Positions 10,780 through 21,893 of a stretch of 64,000 nucleotides of DNA are shown here, piece after piece; position 1 is the first letter of the stretch; the number at the start of each line of letters is the position of its first letter. Origin of the DNA: Aegilops tauschii subsp. strangulata (Eukaryota > Streptophyta > Magnoliopsida > Poales > Poaceae); NCBI RefSeq assembly GCF_002575655.3, contig NC_053040.3, positions 351,793,267 to 351,857,266 of the forward strand, written 5' to 3'. Both the position numbers and the translations under genes were made by a program. The notes beneath the pieces are model-generated. The model worked only from the letters and a program-made list of their open reading frames with translations. It was not told where the DNA came from and did not search any database.

Positions 10780-12695
10780 AAATCGGCTGATGAGACTAAG
10801 CTGGTTGATTTTGTTCCTGGCGATTCATCCAAGCAGTTTAGCATCAGCGCTAACTTGGATCCGAAATAGGAAAGCGCGCTCATCGAGTTCATCTGTGAGA
10901 ACCGGGACATCTTTGCGTGGAAGCCTTCTGACATGCCAGGAGTACCGAGGGAACTCGCTGAGCACACACTTAATGTTGATCCCAAGTTTAAACCGGTCAA
11001 GAAGTTTCTTCGCCGGTTCAATGAAGAAAGGCGCAAGGCTATTTGTGAGGAGGTAGCCAGGCTCTTGGCGGCTGGGTTTATCATTGAATATTTCATCCTG
11101 AGTGGTTGGCTAATCCGGTGCTGCTACTTAAGAAGAACGACACTTGGCGTATGTGTGTGGACTACACAGATTTAAACAAGGCTTGTCCAGCGGATCCTTT
11201 TGCCCTCCCTCGTATTGATCAAATCATTGATGCTACGGCGGGTTGCGAGCGTTTGAGTTTTCTGTATGCTTATTCTGGTTACCATCAGATCAAAATGGCA
11301 GTTAAGGACCAGGAGAAGACAACTTTTATAACTCCCTTTGGAGCCTTCTGCTATGTGTCTATGCCTTTTGGGCTCAAGAGTGCCCAGGCGACTTATCAGC
11401 GCTGTGTGCAGAATTGTCTTCATAATCAGATCGGCCGTAATGTTCGTGCTATGTGGATGATATTGTGGTGAAATCCAGAAAGGAGGAGACATTGATAGAT
11501 GACTTGAAGGAGACTTTTGATAACCTCCGGGTTTATAAAATGATGCTTAATCCGGCCAAGTGTGTTTTTGGTGTACCGGCAGGCAAACTCTTGGGCTTTC
11601 TAGTGTCTAACAGGGGCATTGAAGCTAATTCGGGGAAAATCAAAGCTATAACTTCTTTGGCTAAACCGAAGTGCATCAATGATGTCCAACACCTGGCAGG
11701 CCGGATTGCAGCCTTGAGCGGGTTTATCAGTCGCCTTGGGGAGAAGGCCATCCCTTTATATCAGATGCTGAAGAAGACGGATGACTTCGTCTGGAGTGAC
11801 GCCGCCAATGAAGCGTTTGAGGACTTAAAGCGGCAGCTGGCCGAGCCGCCGGTACTTGCTGCTCCTGTTGAGAAAGAGCCCTTGTTGTTATATGTGGCTG
11901 CTAATGCCCGGGCTGTCAGTGTGGCTACTGTGGTGGGGCGCAAGGAGGCCAGAAAGGAGTATCCGGTTCAACGGCCGGTTTATTATATCAGTGAAGTACT
12001 TATTGAGTCCAAGCAGAGGTACCCACATTGGCAGAAGCTGGTGTATGGAGTTTTCATGGCAAGCCGGAAGCTTAAGCAATATTTCCAGGCTCATCCCATC
12101 ACTGTGGTCAGTTCTGCTCCTTTGGGGGATATAATCCAGAACGGGGAAGCAACAGGCCGGGTTGCCAAGTGGGCTATTGAGCTTGGGCCTCACGGGTTAA
12201 AATATATGCCCCGGACGGCGATCAAGTCTCAGGCACTTGTGGACTTCATCAATGACTGGACAGAGTTACAGGCGCCAGAAGAGAAGCCGGATCATACTTA
12301 TTGGACTATTCATTTCGATGGGTCCAGGCAATTGGAGGGCTCGGGGGCTGGAGTCGTATTAACTTCCCCGCGAGGTGATAAGTTTTGTTATGTTCTCCGT
12401 TTAATGTTCCCTTGCACTAACAATGCAGCTGAGTATGAGGCTTTACTCCACGGTCTTCGGATGGCTAAGGAGATGAATTTAAGCCGGGTCAAGTGCTTCG
12501 GTGACTTGGACCTGGTGGCTCAACAAGTGTCTGGTAGTTGGGATTCCAAGGACCCACTCATGGCAGCATATCGTCGAGAGGTGGACATTGTTGCATGTCA
12601 CTTCAAAGGTTATCAGGTCGATCATGTGGACCGCCGGAAGAACGAGGCGGCGGACGCTTTAAGTCATTTGGGTTCCCAGCGTAAACCGGTTCCGC
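10780..12695 (+). pseudogene. Tat-1 reverse transcriptase with two RNase H domains, broken
   Basis: RT copies element RNA into DNA. Seen in order: TLNVDPKFKPVKKFLRRF; the region with WRMCVDYTDLNKACP; motif A, where the usual catalytic Asp is Tyr (FLYAYSGYHQIKM, about 11261-11299); FGLKSAQATYQR; and the YVDD box at 11447-11461, where one base is missing so that the downstream frame opens only at 11453. From there follow the RT connection and a first RNase H without a clear acidic triad (about 11880-12280). Next is a second, archaeal-type RNase H (about 12300-12680) with IHFDGS, NAAEYEALL, GDLDLVAQQV and RRKNEAADALS, whose acidic residues are intact. A TAG at 10867-10869 breaks the N-terminal part. 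Loss of the motif A Asp plus the frameshift make it inactive. Confidence 0.88.
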
Positions 12696-14071
12696 CCAAC
12701 GTCTTTCTTGATGTGCTACATAATCCATCGGTCAAGCTCCCAATAGAGGAGGATTTGGCTGTTCCTGATCCGGAGGCTCAGTTGGTGGCAACTCTTCATG
12801 TCATCCCAGATTTGACGGTCCCATATTTGGCGTATATGAACCGGGGCGAGTTACCGGAGGATGAAACCTTGGCTAGGCAGATAATCCGGCGGTCGAAGTC
12901 CATGACTATTGTTAATGGAGAGTTACATCATTGCAGTGTGACAGGGGCGTTTCAACGTTGCGTGTCTCCTGAAGAAGGTCTTGAGATTTTGCGTGAGATC
13001 CACGAAGGGGATTGTGGTCACCACGCTGGTTCAAAGTCTCTGGTAGTCAAGGCTTTTCGTCACGGTTTTTATTGGCTGACGGCTCATGCCGATGCTGAGG
13101 ACTTGGTCAAAAGGTGTGATGGCTGTCAAAAATTCTCACGATGTGCTCATGTACCGGCTCAAGAATTGAGGATGATTCCAATCACTTGGCCGTTTGCGAC
13201 TTGGGGGCTGGATATGGTTGGGCCCTTTAAGAGATCCAAGGATAAGAAGACCCACCTGTTGGTGGCAGTTGACAAGTTCACTAAGTGGGTGGAGGCAGAG
13301 CCAGTTAGTAAGTGTGACGCAGCAACAGCGGTTCAATTCATCAAGAAGGTGATTTTCCGGTTTGGCTTTCCACACAGCATTATAACTGATAATGGCACTA
13401 ATCTGTCCAAGGGTGCTATGAAAGAATTTTGTCAACGAGAGCACATCCGGCTTGACATATCATCAGTGGCTCACCCCCAATCTAATGGTCAAGCGGAGAG
13501 AGCCAATCAAGAGATCTTGAGAGGCGTAAAACCCCGGCTCATGGTTCCTTTGCAACGAACGCCGGGTTGTTGGGTGGAGGAGTTACCGTCTGTGTTATGG
13601 AGCATAAATACCACGCCCAACAGATCTACGGGTTACACGCCTTTTTTCATGGTTTACGGAGCAGAGGCGGTTCTCCCTAGTGACATCCGTCATGACTCTC
13701 CTCGTGTGGCGGCTTATGTTGAAGCTGATAATGAGAAGGCACGACAGGAAGCACTTGACCTGTTAGATGAGGAGCGTGACATTGCAGCAGCTCGTTCGGC
13801 GATTTATCAGCAAGATCTGCGTCATTATCACAGCCGCCGGGTTAGAACCAGAACTTTTCAAGAAGGCGATCTGGTGCTCCGACTCATATAGGATCAGACT
13901 GATATGCACAAGTTATCCCCGCCTTGGGAAGGGCCCTTTGTGGTCAGCAAGAATCTGCATAACGGGTCATACTACCTTATAGATGTTCGAGAGCACAAAG
14001 ACTCACGTAAATCGGAGGAGGAGACCCACCGGCCGTGGAATATCGCTCATCTTCGGCCTTACTATACTTGA
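12696..14071 (+). pseudogene. Tat-1 integrase, one internal stop
   Basis: Integrase inserts the DNA copy into the host genome. The zinc-binding N-terminal region shows H-H (CGHHAGSKSL) and C-x2-C (RCDGCQKF) near 13011-13130. The DDE core shows Asp in WGLDMVGPF, Asp in ITDNGTNL and Glu in SNGQAERANQEI, with the expected spacing. The C-terminal part (VYGAEAVLPSDI, FQEGDLVLR, then PPWEGPFVV after the stop) ends at TGA 14069-14071. The only lesion in the integrase frame is TAG at 13889-13891; the reading frame is otherwise continuous from 11453. Confidence 0.88.
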
Positions 14072-15461
14072 GCCACCGGCTCCGCTTATGTACATAGTTA
14101 TGACAATGTATATATTATGATCAATATAATAAACCGAAGCCTCAGCTAAAGCGGGGTATCTGTTGTTTTTCTTACATCATGTGTGGTTACATGGGGGCTT
14201 CTGTTTATAAAGCGGCGTCCGGTTTACCCCTTGATTCAGCTTATAAAGCCATATGTAAAAATCACTTGGGGGCTTGGTCGTATTCGAACCATAGCTACGC
14301 CTCTTGATCAGCGCAAGGCCACAAGAAAAATCACTTGGGGGCTTGGCCGTATTCGAACCATAGCTACACCTCTTGATCGGCTCAAGGCCAAAAGAAAATT
14401 ACTTAGGGGCCAAAGAGAGTGTTGCAAAAGCACAACTCAAACATAGGCACCCGCTCAACACAGCTCAAAATATTGCTTGGGGATTCTTTGCTTCACAATG
14501 AACAAAGAATCTACACTTGTAATAGGCTATCAAGCCACGGCTTGGAAGCTAGGTGTATTCACCTAAAACCCCGGGTTATCCTGCCTCTTTAAGTAAGCCA
14601 CTCCGTCCAGGTAAACCTGGTATGACCCGCCAAACTTTTGACAAGTCAATCTCATAGACCCTGAACTTGTCAAAGTTAAAACGACGATTGGTTAAAGATT
14701 GAGGTCCATCTTAAAAGGCTTTGCAAAATGGTTTAACTCAGTGGCCTGGCAGCCCATGAAAAGCCTCGATTTGGGGCCTGGCAACCCGTGAAAAGCCTCG
14801 ACTACAAGTTTTCATATGCTTTTATTTGCCAAGTTTTTTCTCCTTTGATGACATTTATAATGTTTTTGATAAACCGGCGTTCATTAACCCGGCTTGGCTT
14901 TCAACTACAAGTTGTCAGTACATGATCAGTTATGATCCGGAGCTTATTAACCCGGTCTGGTTTTGACTATAAGTCGCCAGTGTTATATATGGATAGTCTG
15001 GTGTTTATTACAACCCGGTACGGTTTTATCATAAAGAGGTATAATATGAAAGGAGTTATCAGTACTCAAGAATGGGGTTATCACCCTTACTACAAAAGTT
15101 GGTCAACCAACGATGTGATTCAATGTCACAGGTATCATTTATTTTCATATTTGATTATCTTTTTACAGCCTTGGTTATAAACCCTGGCTATATATTTGGG
15201 CATCATGACCCATCCGGTGGTAAACTGCCAGAACATTTTCAACTTCTTGTATGCAGGAACAACCTAAATAAATCGCTATGGATTATGAACATCATATGTC
15301 TTAAGCATGGCGAATTAACGGTGTCAAGCAAAATAAATATGCGCGATGGCATAGCAGACCAAGTGCTTGAACTAGCCTATTACAAGGCGTCTTAATGCCC
15401 AAAAGGATAATTGTTTTTCGGCAAGTGTTGCGGTACGCAGAAGGCTAAACCGGCCTCCGGT
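14072..15461. other. Tat-1 non-coding spacer between integrase and antisense gene
   Basis: About 1.4 kb without a supported gene. It holds the tandem repeat at 14261-14398 and several 'aacccggtctggttttgac' / 'ctataagtcgccagt' phrases that also recur in Tat-2 (60200-60800), showing that the two are related beyond their LTRs. Confidence 0.6.
14261..14398 (+). repeat. Two-copy 69-bp tandem repeat in Tat-1
   Basis: Copies start at 14261 and 14330 with 'atcacttgggggcttgg', contain 'cgaaccatagcta' and end in an A-rich stretch. A third, decayed copy starts near 14399. The same unit, at 65 bp, is expanded to eight copies in Tat-2 (59601-60104). Confidence 0.8.
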
Positions 15462-18400
15462 TCATGATTCGTCACCAGGTTGACTTGACGGCTGTGGATC
15501 ATCTTGCACCGGTTCATCCTCCTCATCTCTACCCAGTGGCTGGAAGTCAATGGTTGCCCAGTCAATCCCAGTTAGGGCTTGGAATACAGCTTCATCGCTT
15601 ATAAGGGTGGACGGTTCAATGTCAGGGGCATAGGTGTGCTTACGGATTGGCGGAATGAGGTTTTGAGCCTCAGGAGTTGGTGCAGCAACTCATTTGTTGT
15701 TGACGTCATAACTCACCTGATAGTATGACATGTAGCTTCTTCAGCCAATTGCAAGCCAGTGGACGCATCTTCCTGGTTATAACTCGGAGGGCATCATTAT
15801 AAAGCTCTGATCCGTCCTCCCTGAAGCTCGGATAGCCTTTGCCCACATCCACCGGATCAAGATCAGGCACCCATGCTTTGGCCCGGGTTAGCGCGGTCAG
15901 AGCACCTGCCCTTGCAACCGATCTTTTCAATTCTTCAATCCGGGCAGGCAGCATTGACAACCTTTCTAAAGTTTCTTTGATTAAGGTTGGGGGCAGTTTG
16001 TTATGAGAAGCAGTGCATATGACATGCTGCGCACCGGTATATAACTGCTCTATAAGAGTATAGGCAGCCTTCAGCTTCTTCTGTATGTCAGAGCCCAGAT
16101 GACTAATGCGAGTTCCTGCATCATTGTGAACATCAGTAAACCGGCAATGTATGGGATGAAATTTTGAAAACTTAACGCAAGGATACTTACCAAACACAGC
16201 AGCAGTCATGGCATGAATTTGCCGCTTTACACCAGTCAACCCGTCTACCACCGGTTTAAGAGCTGCTTCTGCATCCTCGGCTCTTTTTTGCAATGCGGAT
16301 TATTCTATGTCCCAATCCGCCCGCTCCTTGTTGAAACCCTCCTTCAGATTTTCCATGGCGTCTAAGACACTGGTCAGCTCATCTTTGGCTTTGGAGGTTT
16401 CTGCTTGCTGGGACTTGATGTTTTCTTGCAGATCATCAGTTTGAGTTTCCTTTTTGCTCAGCTCGGCCTATAAGAGACAGACATATCATGAGTTGGCAGT
16501 ACATATTTGAAGTACCAAGCACATAACAAGTTATGCACCTGATACTTGGGGGCTAATGCCTATTTGCTCGTTATCAGAAATTTCTACGAGTCCCAAGCAC
16601 AATACAAGTATTACTCTTGGCACTTGGGGGCTAATGTATGTTTGCTCAAAGTAACGTTATGGGTATTCTTCTAAAGTCCCAGTTCATCTTCATAAGTTAA
16701 ACCGACCCTTGGGGACTACACCGGCAAAAGTTACAATATTACAATTCTAAAGTACCAGTTCATCTCAAAAAGATAACCCGGCCCTTGGAGGCTAAGCATG
16801 CAAAGTTGAGATATTACAAAGTCCCGGTTCAGATTGATATCATGAACCGGCCCTTGGGGGCTATTGGAGTGGATGTTTGGGTCGAAGACAAACAGTTAAG
16901 CAGTAGTTACCTCATATCGTTCCTTCATCAAGTTCACTAAGTCGGCTTCATAATCGCGGCTTGTACACAGACGGTTTAAGAAGCCAGAATGAATGTCTTG
17001 AGCGCTGAGGTGGGCGTAGCTTGATAAATCGGCATTCCACTTGCCTTTGCCCATTGCAGAAAGCTCGTCCTTGGCAGTATGCTTTGATAAAGCAACAGGA
17101 TTACCAGGAGCGGTGTGGCCAAAGCCAGTAATCATAACATCATCTGCCTTGTCATCCGCAGCCTTGACTGGGCTTGACGGTTTATCAGCAGTGCAGAACA
17201 GGCTTGACGGTTTATCAGTGGCTCGGACCGGGCTTGCCGCTTTATCAGCGCGGCCTGTTGGGTCAATCTCCACTTGTTCGACAACAAAGTTATAATCTTG
17301 TGGTGGCAGATCATCAAGCATGATGTCAGCATTGGTTTCTTCCAGATCTGGAGTTTTTTCCGGTTCAATAACTACATTTTTGTCAGCCGGTTTATTTAAC
17401 CGGGCCTTCTTGCTGGGTCTAGGCTTGGCACTGCAAACAAACATAAAGGTCAATACACCAGGTGAACATAAGGTATTAAGGGTAAATTTAAAAGATAACT
17501 TACCCAGGAATAGTCTTGAGGGTTGGAAGTTGCGTGGCCGTTGACTCGCCAGAAGATGAGTGCGGTGTGCCCTGATAATTTGAATCAGATAGATTAAGAG
17601 GTTGTCGGAAACAACCCGCCTTGGGGCATGAAGTATCAGGAATATAAGAGACCTCTGATCGGTGTTTCTGGACTGGAGTATTCGGTAAACCGGCGGAGGT
17701 AACTACCTGGCCGCTGTGCCGGGTTGTGCGGCGAGCTTCGTGTTGCTGCGTTTTCAAAAGAAAGTTTGGGTCCAAGTGAGCTAGGGTGTGAGAAAAATTT
17801 ACTTTCCGGTTTGCTTGACGGATTTTCTGTGTTGGCAGAGGATCTGAACCGGAGGAAATAATAATTACCTCTACATCATCAGCTTGGCTGCCTTCAGCGT
17901 CGTCCTGATAATAGTCATTGTCAGTGAGGTGTATGGAAAAAGAACCAAGAGAGTCAAGTTCTACCTCTGAATCCGGATTAGCCAGGTCAGCATCAACATT
18001 TGGTTCAGAAGACTCAGTGGTCCTCTTCTTGGCAGGTTTTTTGGTAACCTTGGTCTTCGGGCGAGGTGTTTTTGCCGGTTTATCCTGTGGCTTTTTCTTC
18101 CATAATGGATCATCGCCCTGTCAAAGATGGACAAAGTTTTGAGACTATTTAAAAAGGAGCAAGCTAAAAACAAAAGGTTATGTGATTCTTACAATTGGCG
18201 GTTTATTGGAAACGCAGAAGGGACTTAACCCGGTCTGGCTACAGACAGCTCCCGATTCATTCAATATTTTCTTGACAGCCTTAGTAACTTCAGCTTCTGT
18301 TAGCTGAATGTCGATATGTCGTTGAGGGTCTTTTAAGTCCCCTGTGTACTCACACATTAAACCGGGGCGCCGGCTTAAAGGCAAAACGCTCCAAGATATC

Positions 18401-19101
18401 CAGCAGCGAACAAAGTCAACACCTGTTAAACCGTTTGCCATAAAGGCTCTGAGCTTTGACAGTTGTGGTGCATAGTTGGACCGTTCCTTGGTAGTCAGCC
18501 TCTGAGGAAATGGATGAGTGTTGCTAAGCCGGTGAGGACGGTAACCCGGCAGAGGATTCTCATCAGTTGGAGATGTGTCTCGACAATAAAACCAAGTTTG
18601 ATTCCAGTCCTTGGGGTGACTGTGAAGCTTGGCATGAGGGAAGCTGACATCTTTCCTCTTCTGAATTGCCATTCCACCCAGTTCAGTATTGGGCCCATCT
18701 GTAAACTCAGTACGGCGGTTCAAGTAGAAAAAGTCTCTGAACAGCTCAACTGTGGGCTCCTCTTGAAGATAGACTTCGCAAAATACTTGGAAATTGTAAA
18801 TATTGGACACCGAGTTTGGTCCAATATCTTGAGGGTGGAGTTGGAAGCTGGCAAGCACGTCTCGGAAATTTTTTGAATCGGGAGGGCTAAAACCTCGACC
18901 CAGATGGTCAGCAAAGACGACTACTTCTCCGTCCTTGGGTTCAGGAGGATTTTCCGGACCAAGGGCCCTCCAGTGGATGACTTCTTTCTTTGCTAAAGCG
19001 TCGGTTGCAACACATCTGTCTAGTTGTTCTTCAGTAACCCGGGAAGGAACCCAGTTGCACTCGTAAACTTGTTTGGCCATTTCAATGGAAAGCTGAAACA
19101 T
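15462..19101 (-). pseudogene. Tat-1 antisense gene, five exons, Transposase_28-like
   Basis: A spliced gene opposite to gag-pol. Exon 1 (about 19101 to 18193, start ATG at 19101 or the in-frame ATG at 19080) encodes a soluble domain with VVVFADHLGRGFSPPDS, FCEVYLQEEPTVELFRDFF and DWNQTWFYCRD. This resembles the Pfam Transposase_28 ('putative gypsy type transposon') family common in grasses; no catalytic role is established. It ends at a 'caatt|gtaaga' donor. Exon 2 (about 18122-17506) is acidic and Lys/Pro-rich. Exon 3 (about 17430-16908) has a repeated 'DKPSS' segment and ends 'tatgag|gtaact'. Exon 4 (about 16468-15716) is a predicted coiled coil ending at gtgagt. Exon 5 (about 15690) ends at TGA 15462-15464. 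Exon 4 has an in-frame TAA near 16300. The longest open frame of exon 1 begins at TTG, so I chose ATG. Function unknown. Confidence 0.72.
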
Positions 19102-19830
19102 GGTTATTGCCGGTTTAAGATTTATGACGGACAAATATAAAGCGACGCAAGATCAGAAGCAGAAACAGAGGCATATACACATTGTTAAACCGGAGTCTGG
19201 TATTGGAGGAGTTACAAAGATAAATGCATTGGCGGTTTAAGAGGGGACTAATGGTACCTACCAGATTATCATATTCTAAAAAGCTAAACTTCCTTTATTG
19301 GTATGAAAGGTACAGATCTAAAAAAGCTAAGTAAGGGGAAAAATAGGTTTCACAGACTAGTATGATAAATTCAGATCTGCGGCGTGTCAGAAAACCAAAA
19401 TATATTCAGACCTAAAGTACAGGTGCTTTAACAGTTCGTCAGATTCAGATGAGTTTTTTCTATACGAAGGGGATGCTATAATGAGGAAAAAGGGGACTGT
19501 GGCTACAGCCGCACAAGAAATATCATATCCAAGCTAGACATTTATGCTACTAAGAAGAACAGGGAAGAACAACGCTGAAGCTTCAATGAACTACGATGAA
19601 CAACGAAACCCTAATGGTGGATCTAGAACAAGGAAAGGAGAAACTTACTAATGCTGATGGAACAGCGGGGGAGCGCCGCATTTCTCTGGTATGATCAGGT
19701 TGATGCAGCGGCCGGAGTTGAAGTCGAGGGCAGAGCTTGACAACGACGGCTACATGTGACAGTCAGGTCGGCGCAAGGAAGAGGAAAGACGAAGAGGCAA
19801 GGGGAAAAAATGAAAAGGACCCCCGGCCCT

Positions 19831-19839
19831 ATTTATAAA
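19831..19839 (-). promoter_or_regulatory. Likely TATA box of the Tat-1 antisense gene
   Basis: On the minus strand it reads tttataaat, inside 'gcctttataaatagggcc'. A minus-strand 5' leader would follow, with a good donor (ttagtaagt) near 19650, so a 5' UTR intron between there and the ATG at 19101 is plausible. The B-family antisense genes carry a similar 'gcctttataa' box. Confidence 0.5.
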
Positions 19840-20104
19840 GGCGAAAGGATAAGTGACAGGCGCGAGAATCGAGGATCCCAAAGGTTGGATATGTGACAGA
19901 CCTGTCGCCTCGATTGTCGGAGGCTCATTAATGAAGGTGAGATATATGCAATCTTTAACAACAGGTGATGTCATTGTACTTTATCATGATCCTGGAGGAT
20001 GACGTCATGGCGGTTTATAAGATTTACGCGACGGTGCAGAAGGAGGATTTTTTCTCAAATGTTGAAGATTGACATGAACCAGTTCAAATCAATCTGGGGC
20101 CTAA

Positions 20105-20628
20105 TGTTGGGGATATTACTACTGGGTATAAACTGGCCAGGAGAGGCCGAGTTATCCCCATAACAAGTTATTTATATTTGAAGCCCATGAAGACAAGGAG
20201 TGTGGCGCTTCACGAAGGCCCAGGGCCCAAAGGCGGATTAAAGCTTGTAGACATAAACCGCCATGATATGTAAACTTGTGTTGTAAGATAGAAAGAGTAG
20301 AAACTGAGCCGGATATGTTTATGAGCCGGCCTCGGGATTCTGTACACCGACGGGCGTCAACCTATGTATATAAAGGGACGACCCGGCGGCGGTTTAGGGA
20401 CAAGAAACAACAACTCGAGAGCCAGGCATAGCGGATTCTCTCCCTAGTCACCGAAACCCTAGCAATTCCGCAGCAACTGGATTAGGCCTTTACCTTCACC
20501 GCAAGGGGCCGAACCAGTATAAAACTCTCTGCGTCCTTTGTCCTCTTTAACCCCTTTAAGCTAACCCATCGCGATGGCTCTACGACTAAGTCCTTTCACT
20601 AGGACATTGGCCGTGCAAAACCACGACA
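20105..20628 (+). repeat. 3' LTR of Tat-1
   Basis: It matches 7012-7536 with roughly two dozen differences by eye, most of them C/T or G/A. It is preceded by the purine-rich 'ctggggcctaa', a likely polypurine tract, and followed by target duplication cactc. Confidence 0.92.
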
Positions 20629-20666
20629 CACTCCAAGAAAATTTTGCTTATGTGGCATGTAGTTAA

Positions 20667-20939
20667 GGCTAGTCATAGTGGGAGTAACTTAGGTAGTAAC
20701 ATAGCGCACTGCAAGAAAATTTTGCTTATGTAGCATGTAGTTAATGAGGAGAGAGGTGTTTAGAGTAACATAACATGTTACTATAACATAGCGCTTCCCG
20801 AGAAAGGATGAGTCTACAAGCTAATAAATGAACCAAGCTATGACACTACTATTATGTTACTTTGCACTACGAAGGTAGTAACTTATACTAGTGTCATGCA
20901 TATATCACTAGTCTAAGTTACTCCCCACTATGACCAGCC
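20667..20939. mobile_element. MITE-B, Tourist-like, 273 bp, nested inside MITE-A
   Basis: The termini 'ggctagtcatagtgggagta' and 'tactccccactatgaccagc' plus c are inverted repeats, flanked by taa on both sides (20664-20666 and 20940-20942). Before and after it the sequence of MITE-A continues ('tgtagtt' then 'tgaggagagagatg'). It belongs to the same family as its host MITE, so one copy inserted into another. Confidence 0.82.
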
Positions 20940-21140
20940 TAATGAGGAGAGAGATGTTTAGAGTAACATAATATGTTACTGTAACATAGCGCTTCCCGAG
21001 AAAGAATAAGTCTGCAAGCTAATAAATGTAGCCATCTATGACACTAGTACTACGTTACTTTGCACTATGGAGGTAGTAACTTAGACTAGTGTCATATGCA
21101 TGACACTAGTATAAGTTACTCCCCACTATGACCAGCCTTA

Positions 21141-21430
21141 GGCCTCTCCCGGTGCTCCATCATGTATAGGTGCTAAGCCTGCCACGTAGGCGTAAATATA
21201 TGATGTGGAAAGTTAATTAAGAAAAGAGAGAGAGACTAGTTTGATGACCCTAGCAAGAAACAGTGCTAAGCGCGTGTACCGAGGTGGAAAGATAAATTTG
21301 AGTCTATAGCTAATTAAATGAAGCAAGCTTAGCAATAAAAAACTAAGCACCTATGCATTGGAGACTTGAGTTGCTAAGCCATTTAATGCACTTAGCACCT
21401 CATCCAAGCACATTTGCATTGGAAGAGATC
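21141..21430. mobile_element. MITE-D, Tourist-like, 290 bp
   Basis: The ends 'ggcctctcccggtgc' and 'gcattggaagagatc' are imperfect inverted repeats. tta lies on both sides (21138-21140 and 21431-21433). The left TTA is also the right target duplication of MITE-A, so the two abut exactly. Confidence 0.6.
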
Positions 21431-21438
21431 TTAATTCC

Positions 21439-21561
21439 ATACGGTATCATAATATGATACTCAACCCTCTCTTTCTTCATTTAATTTTACGCCACCTCAT
21501 CAAATTTGCCTACTAGTTGGCATGCATGATACTACTTATAATACTCCCATTACAACCAACC
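21439..21561. mobile_element. Fragment of a further MITE-like repeat
   Basis: The stretch contains 'ggtatcataatatgatactc' and ends 'cccattacaaccaacc', which on the other strand has the form of a MITE terminus (ggttggttgtaatggg). No left terminus was found; only a fragment is supported. Confidence 0.4.
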
Positions 21562-21621
21562 TGGTAGAATTAAATTACGTAATCTAAATGGTCGCCGCCT
21601 GATCTCTTTGTCCTCCTCTAG

Positions 21622-21893
21622 CATCCGACAGAAGAAGAATCGTGCAAGACACTGGTTGTATTCGCCGGCGTCGCCTCGGCAGTGGCCTTCATGGGATACA
21701 ACTGGCTACGGCCTCCCGTGTTCTACTTGTCCTCGATGATGGCAGCGGGCAGGGTCGTGCTGCCCGTCACCTCGTCGACATCCGCGACGGCTTCTTTCTC
21801 TGCCTGCATGTCACGGCTACGCGCGCGTCGACGGCGGATGGCGCAGTCGCAGACACTGGAGACGCTGTACGACGCGGCGGTGTCGAGGGAAGC
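21622..21893 (+). pseudogene. Unrecognised host exon, 5' piece, interrupted by B-1
   Basis: A GC-rich open frame follows a plausible acceptor (tcctcctctag, ending 21621). It encodes a short acidic start, a hydrophobic stretch that could be a membrane segment (TLVVFAGVASAVAFMGYNWL), a Ser/Thr-rich part, an Arg cluster (RARRRRM) and LETLYDAAVSRE up to the LTR of B-1. The continuation appears at 43182-43294. I do not recognise the protein. Base composition and uninterrupted reading contrast with the surrounding MITE DNA. The frame across the junction is uncertain, and an old captured fragment is possible. Confidence 0.4.

Larger units (their letters stand above)
7012..20628 (+). mobile_element. 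Tat-1: complete Ty3/gypsy (Tat lineage) LTR retrotransposon with antisense gene
   Basis: The element is bounded by 525- and 524-bp LTRs and a perfect 5-bp target duplication, cactc, at 7007-7011 and 20629-20633. Order on the plus strand: LTR, primer site, gag, protease, RT, RNase H, second RNase H, integrase, tandem repeat. Then come a five-exon gene on the minus strand, a purine-rich site and the 3' LTR. The extra RNase H between RNase H and integrase, and an antisense gene 3' of integrase, are known traits of the Tat lineage (Retand, Grande, Ogre relatives). By eye the LTRs differ at roughly two dozen positions (about 4%), which fits an insertion one to two million years old if a grass retrotransposon rate applies. 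All coding frames are broken. Confidence 0.9.
6942..21137. mobile_element. MITE-A, Tourist/Harbinger-like, split by Tat-1 and by MITE-B
   Basis: The left terminus 'ggctagtcatagtgggagta' is preceded by tta. The right terminus 'agttactccccactatgacc' then 'agcc' ends at 21137 and is followed by tta. The inverted termini and 3-bp TTA duplication are those of Tourist-like MITEs. The left terminus is repeated in tandem as 25-bp units starting at 6917, 6942 and 6967, so the true left edge may be 6942 or 6967. Tat-1 is inserted after 7011 and MITE-B at 20667. Without these the MITE is only a few hundred bases and has no coding capacity. Confidence 0.72.

Noticed and set aside
14183..14446. Short ORF with a repeated peptide (TWGLGRIRTIATPLD)
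   Set aside because: It is the 69-bp tandem repeat read in one frame (69 is divisible by 3); nothing else supports coding.
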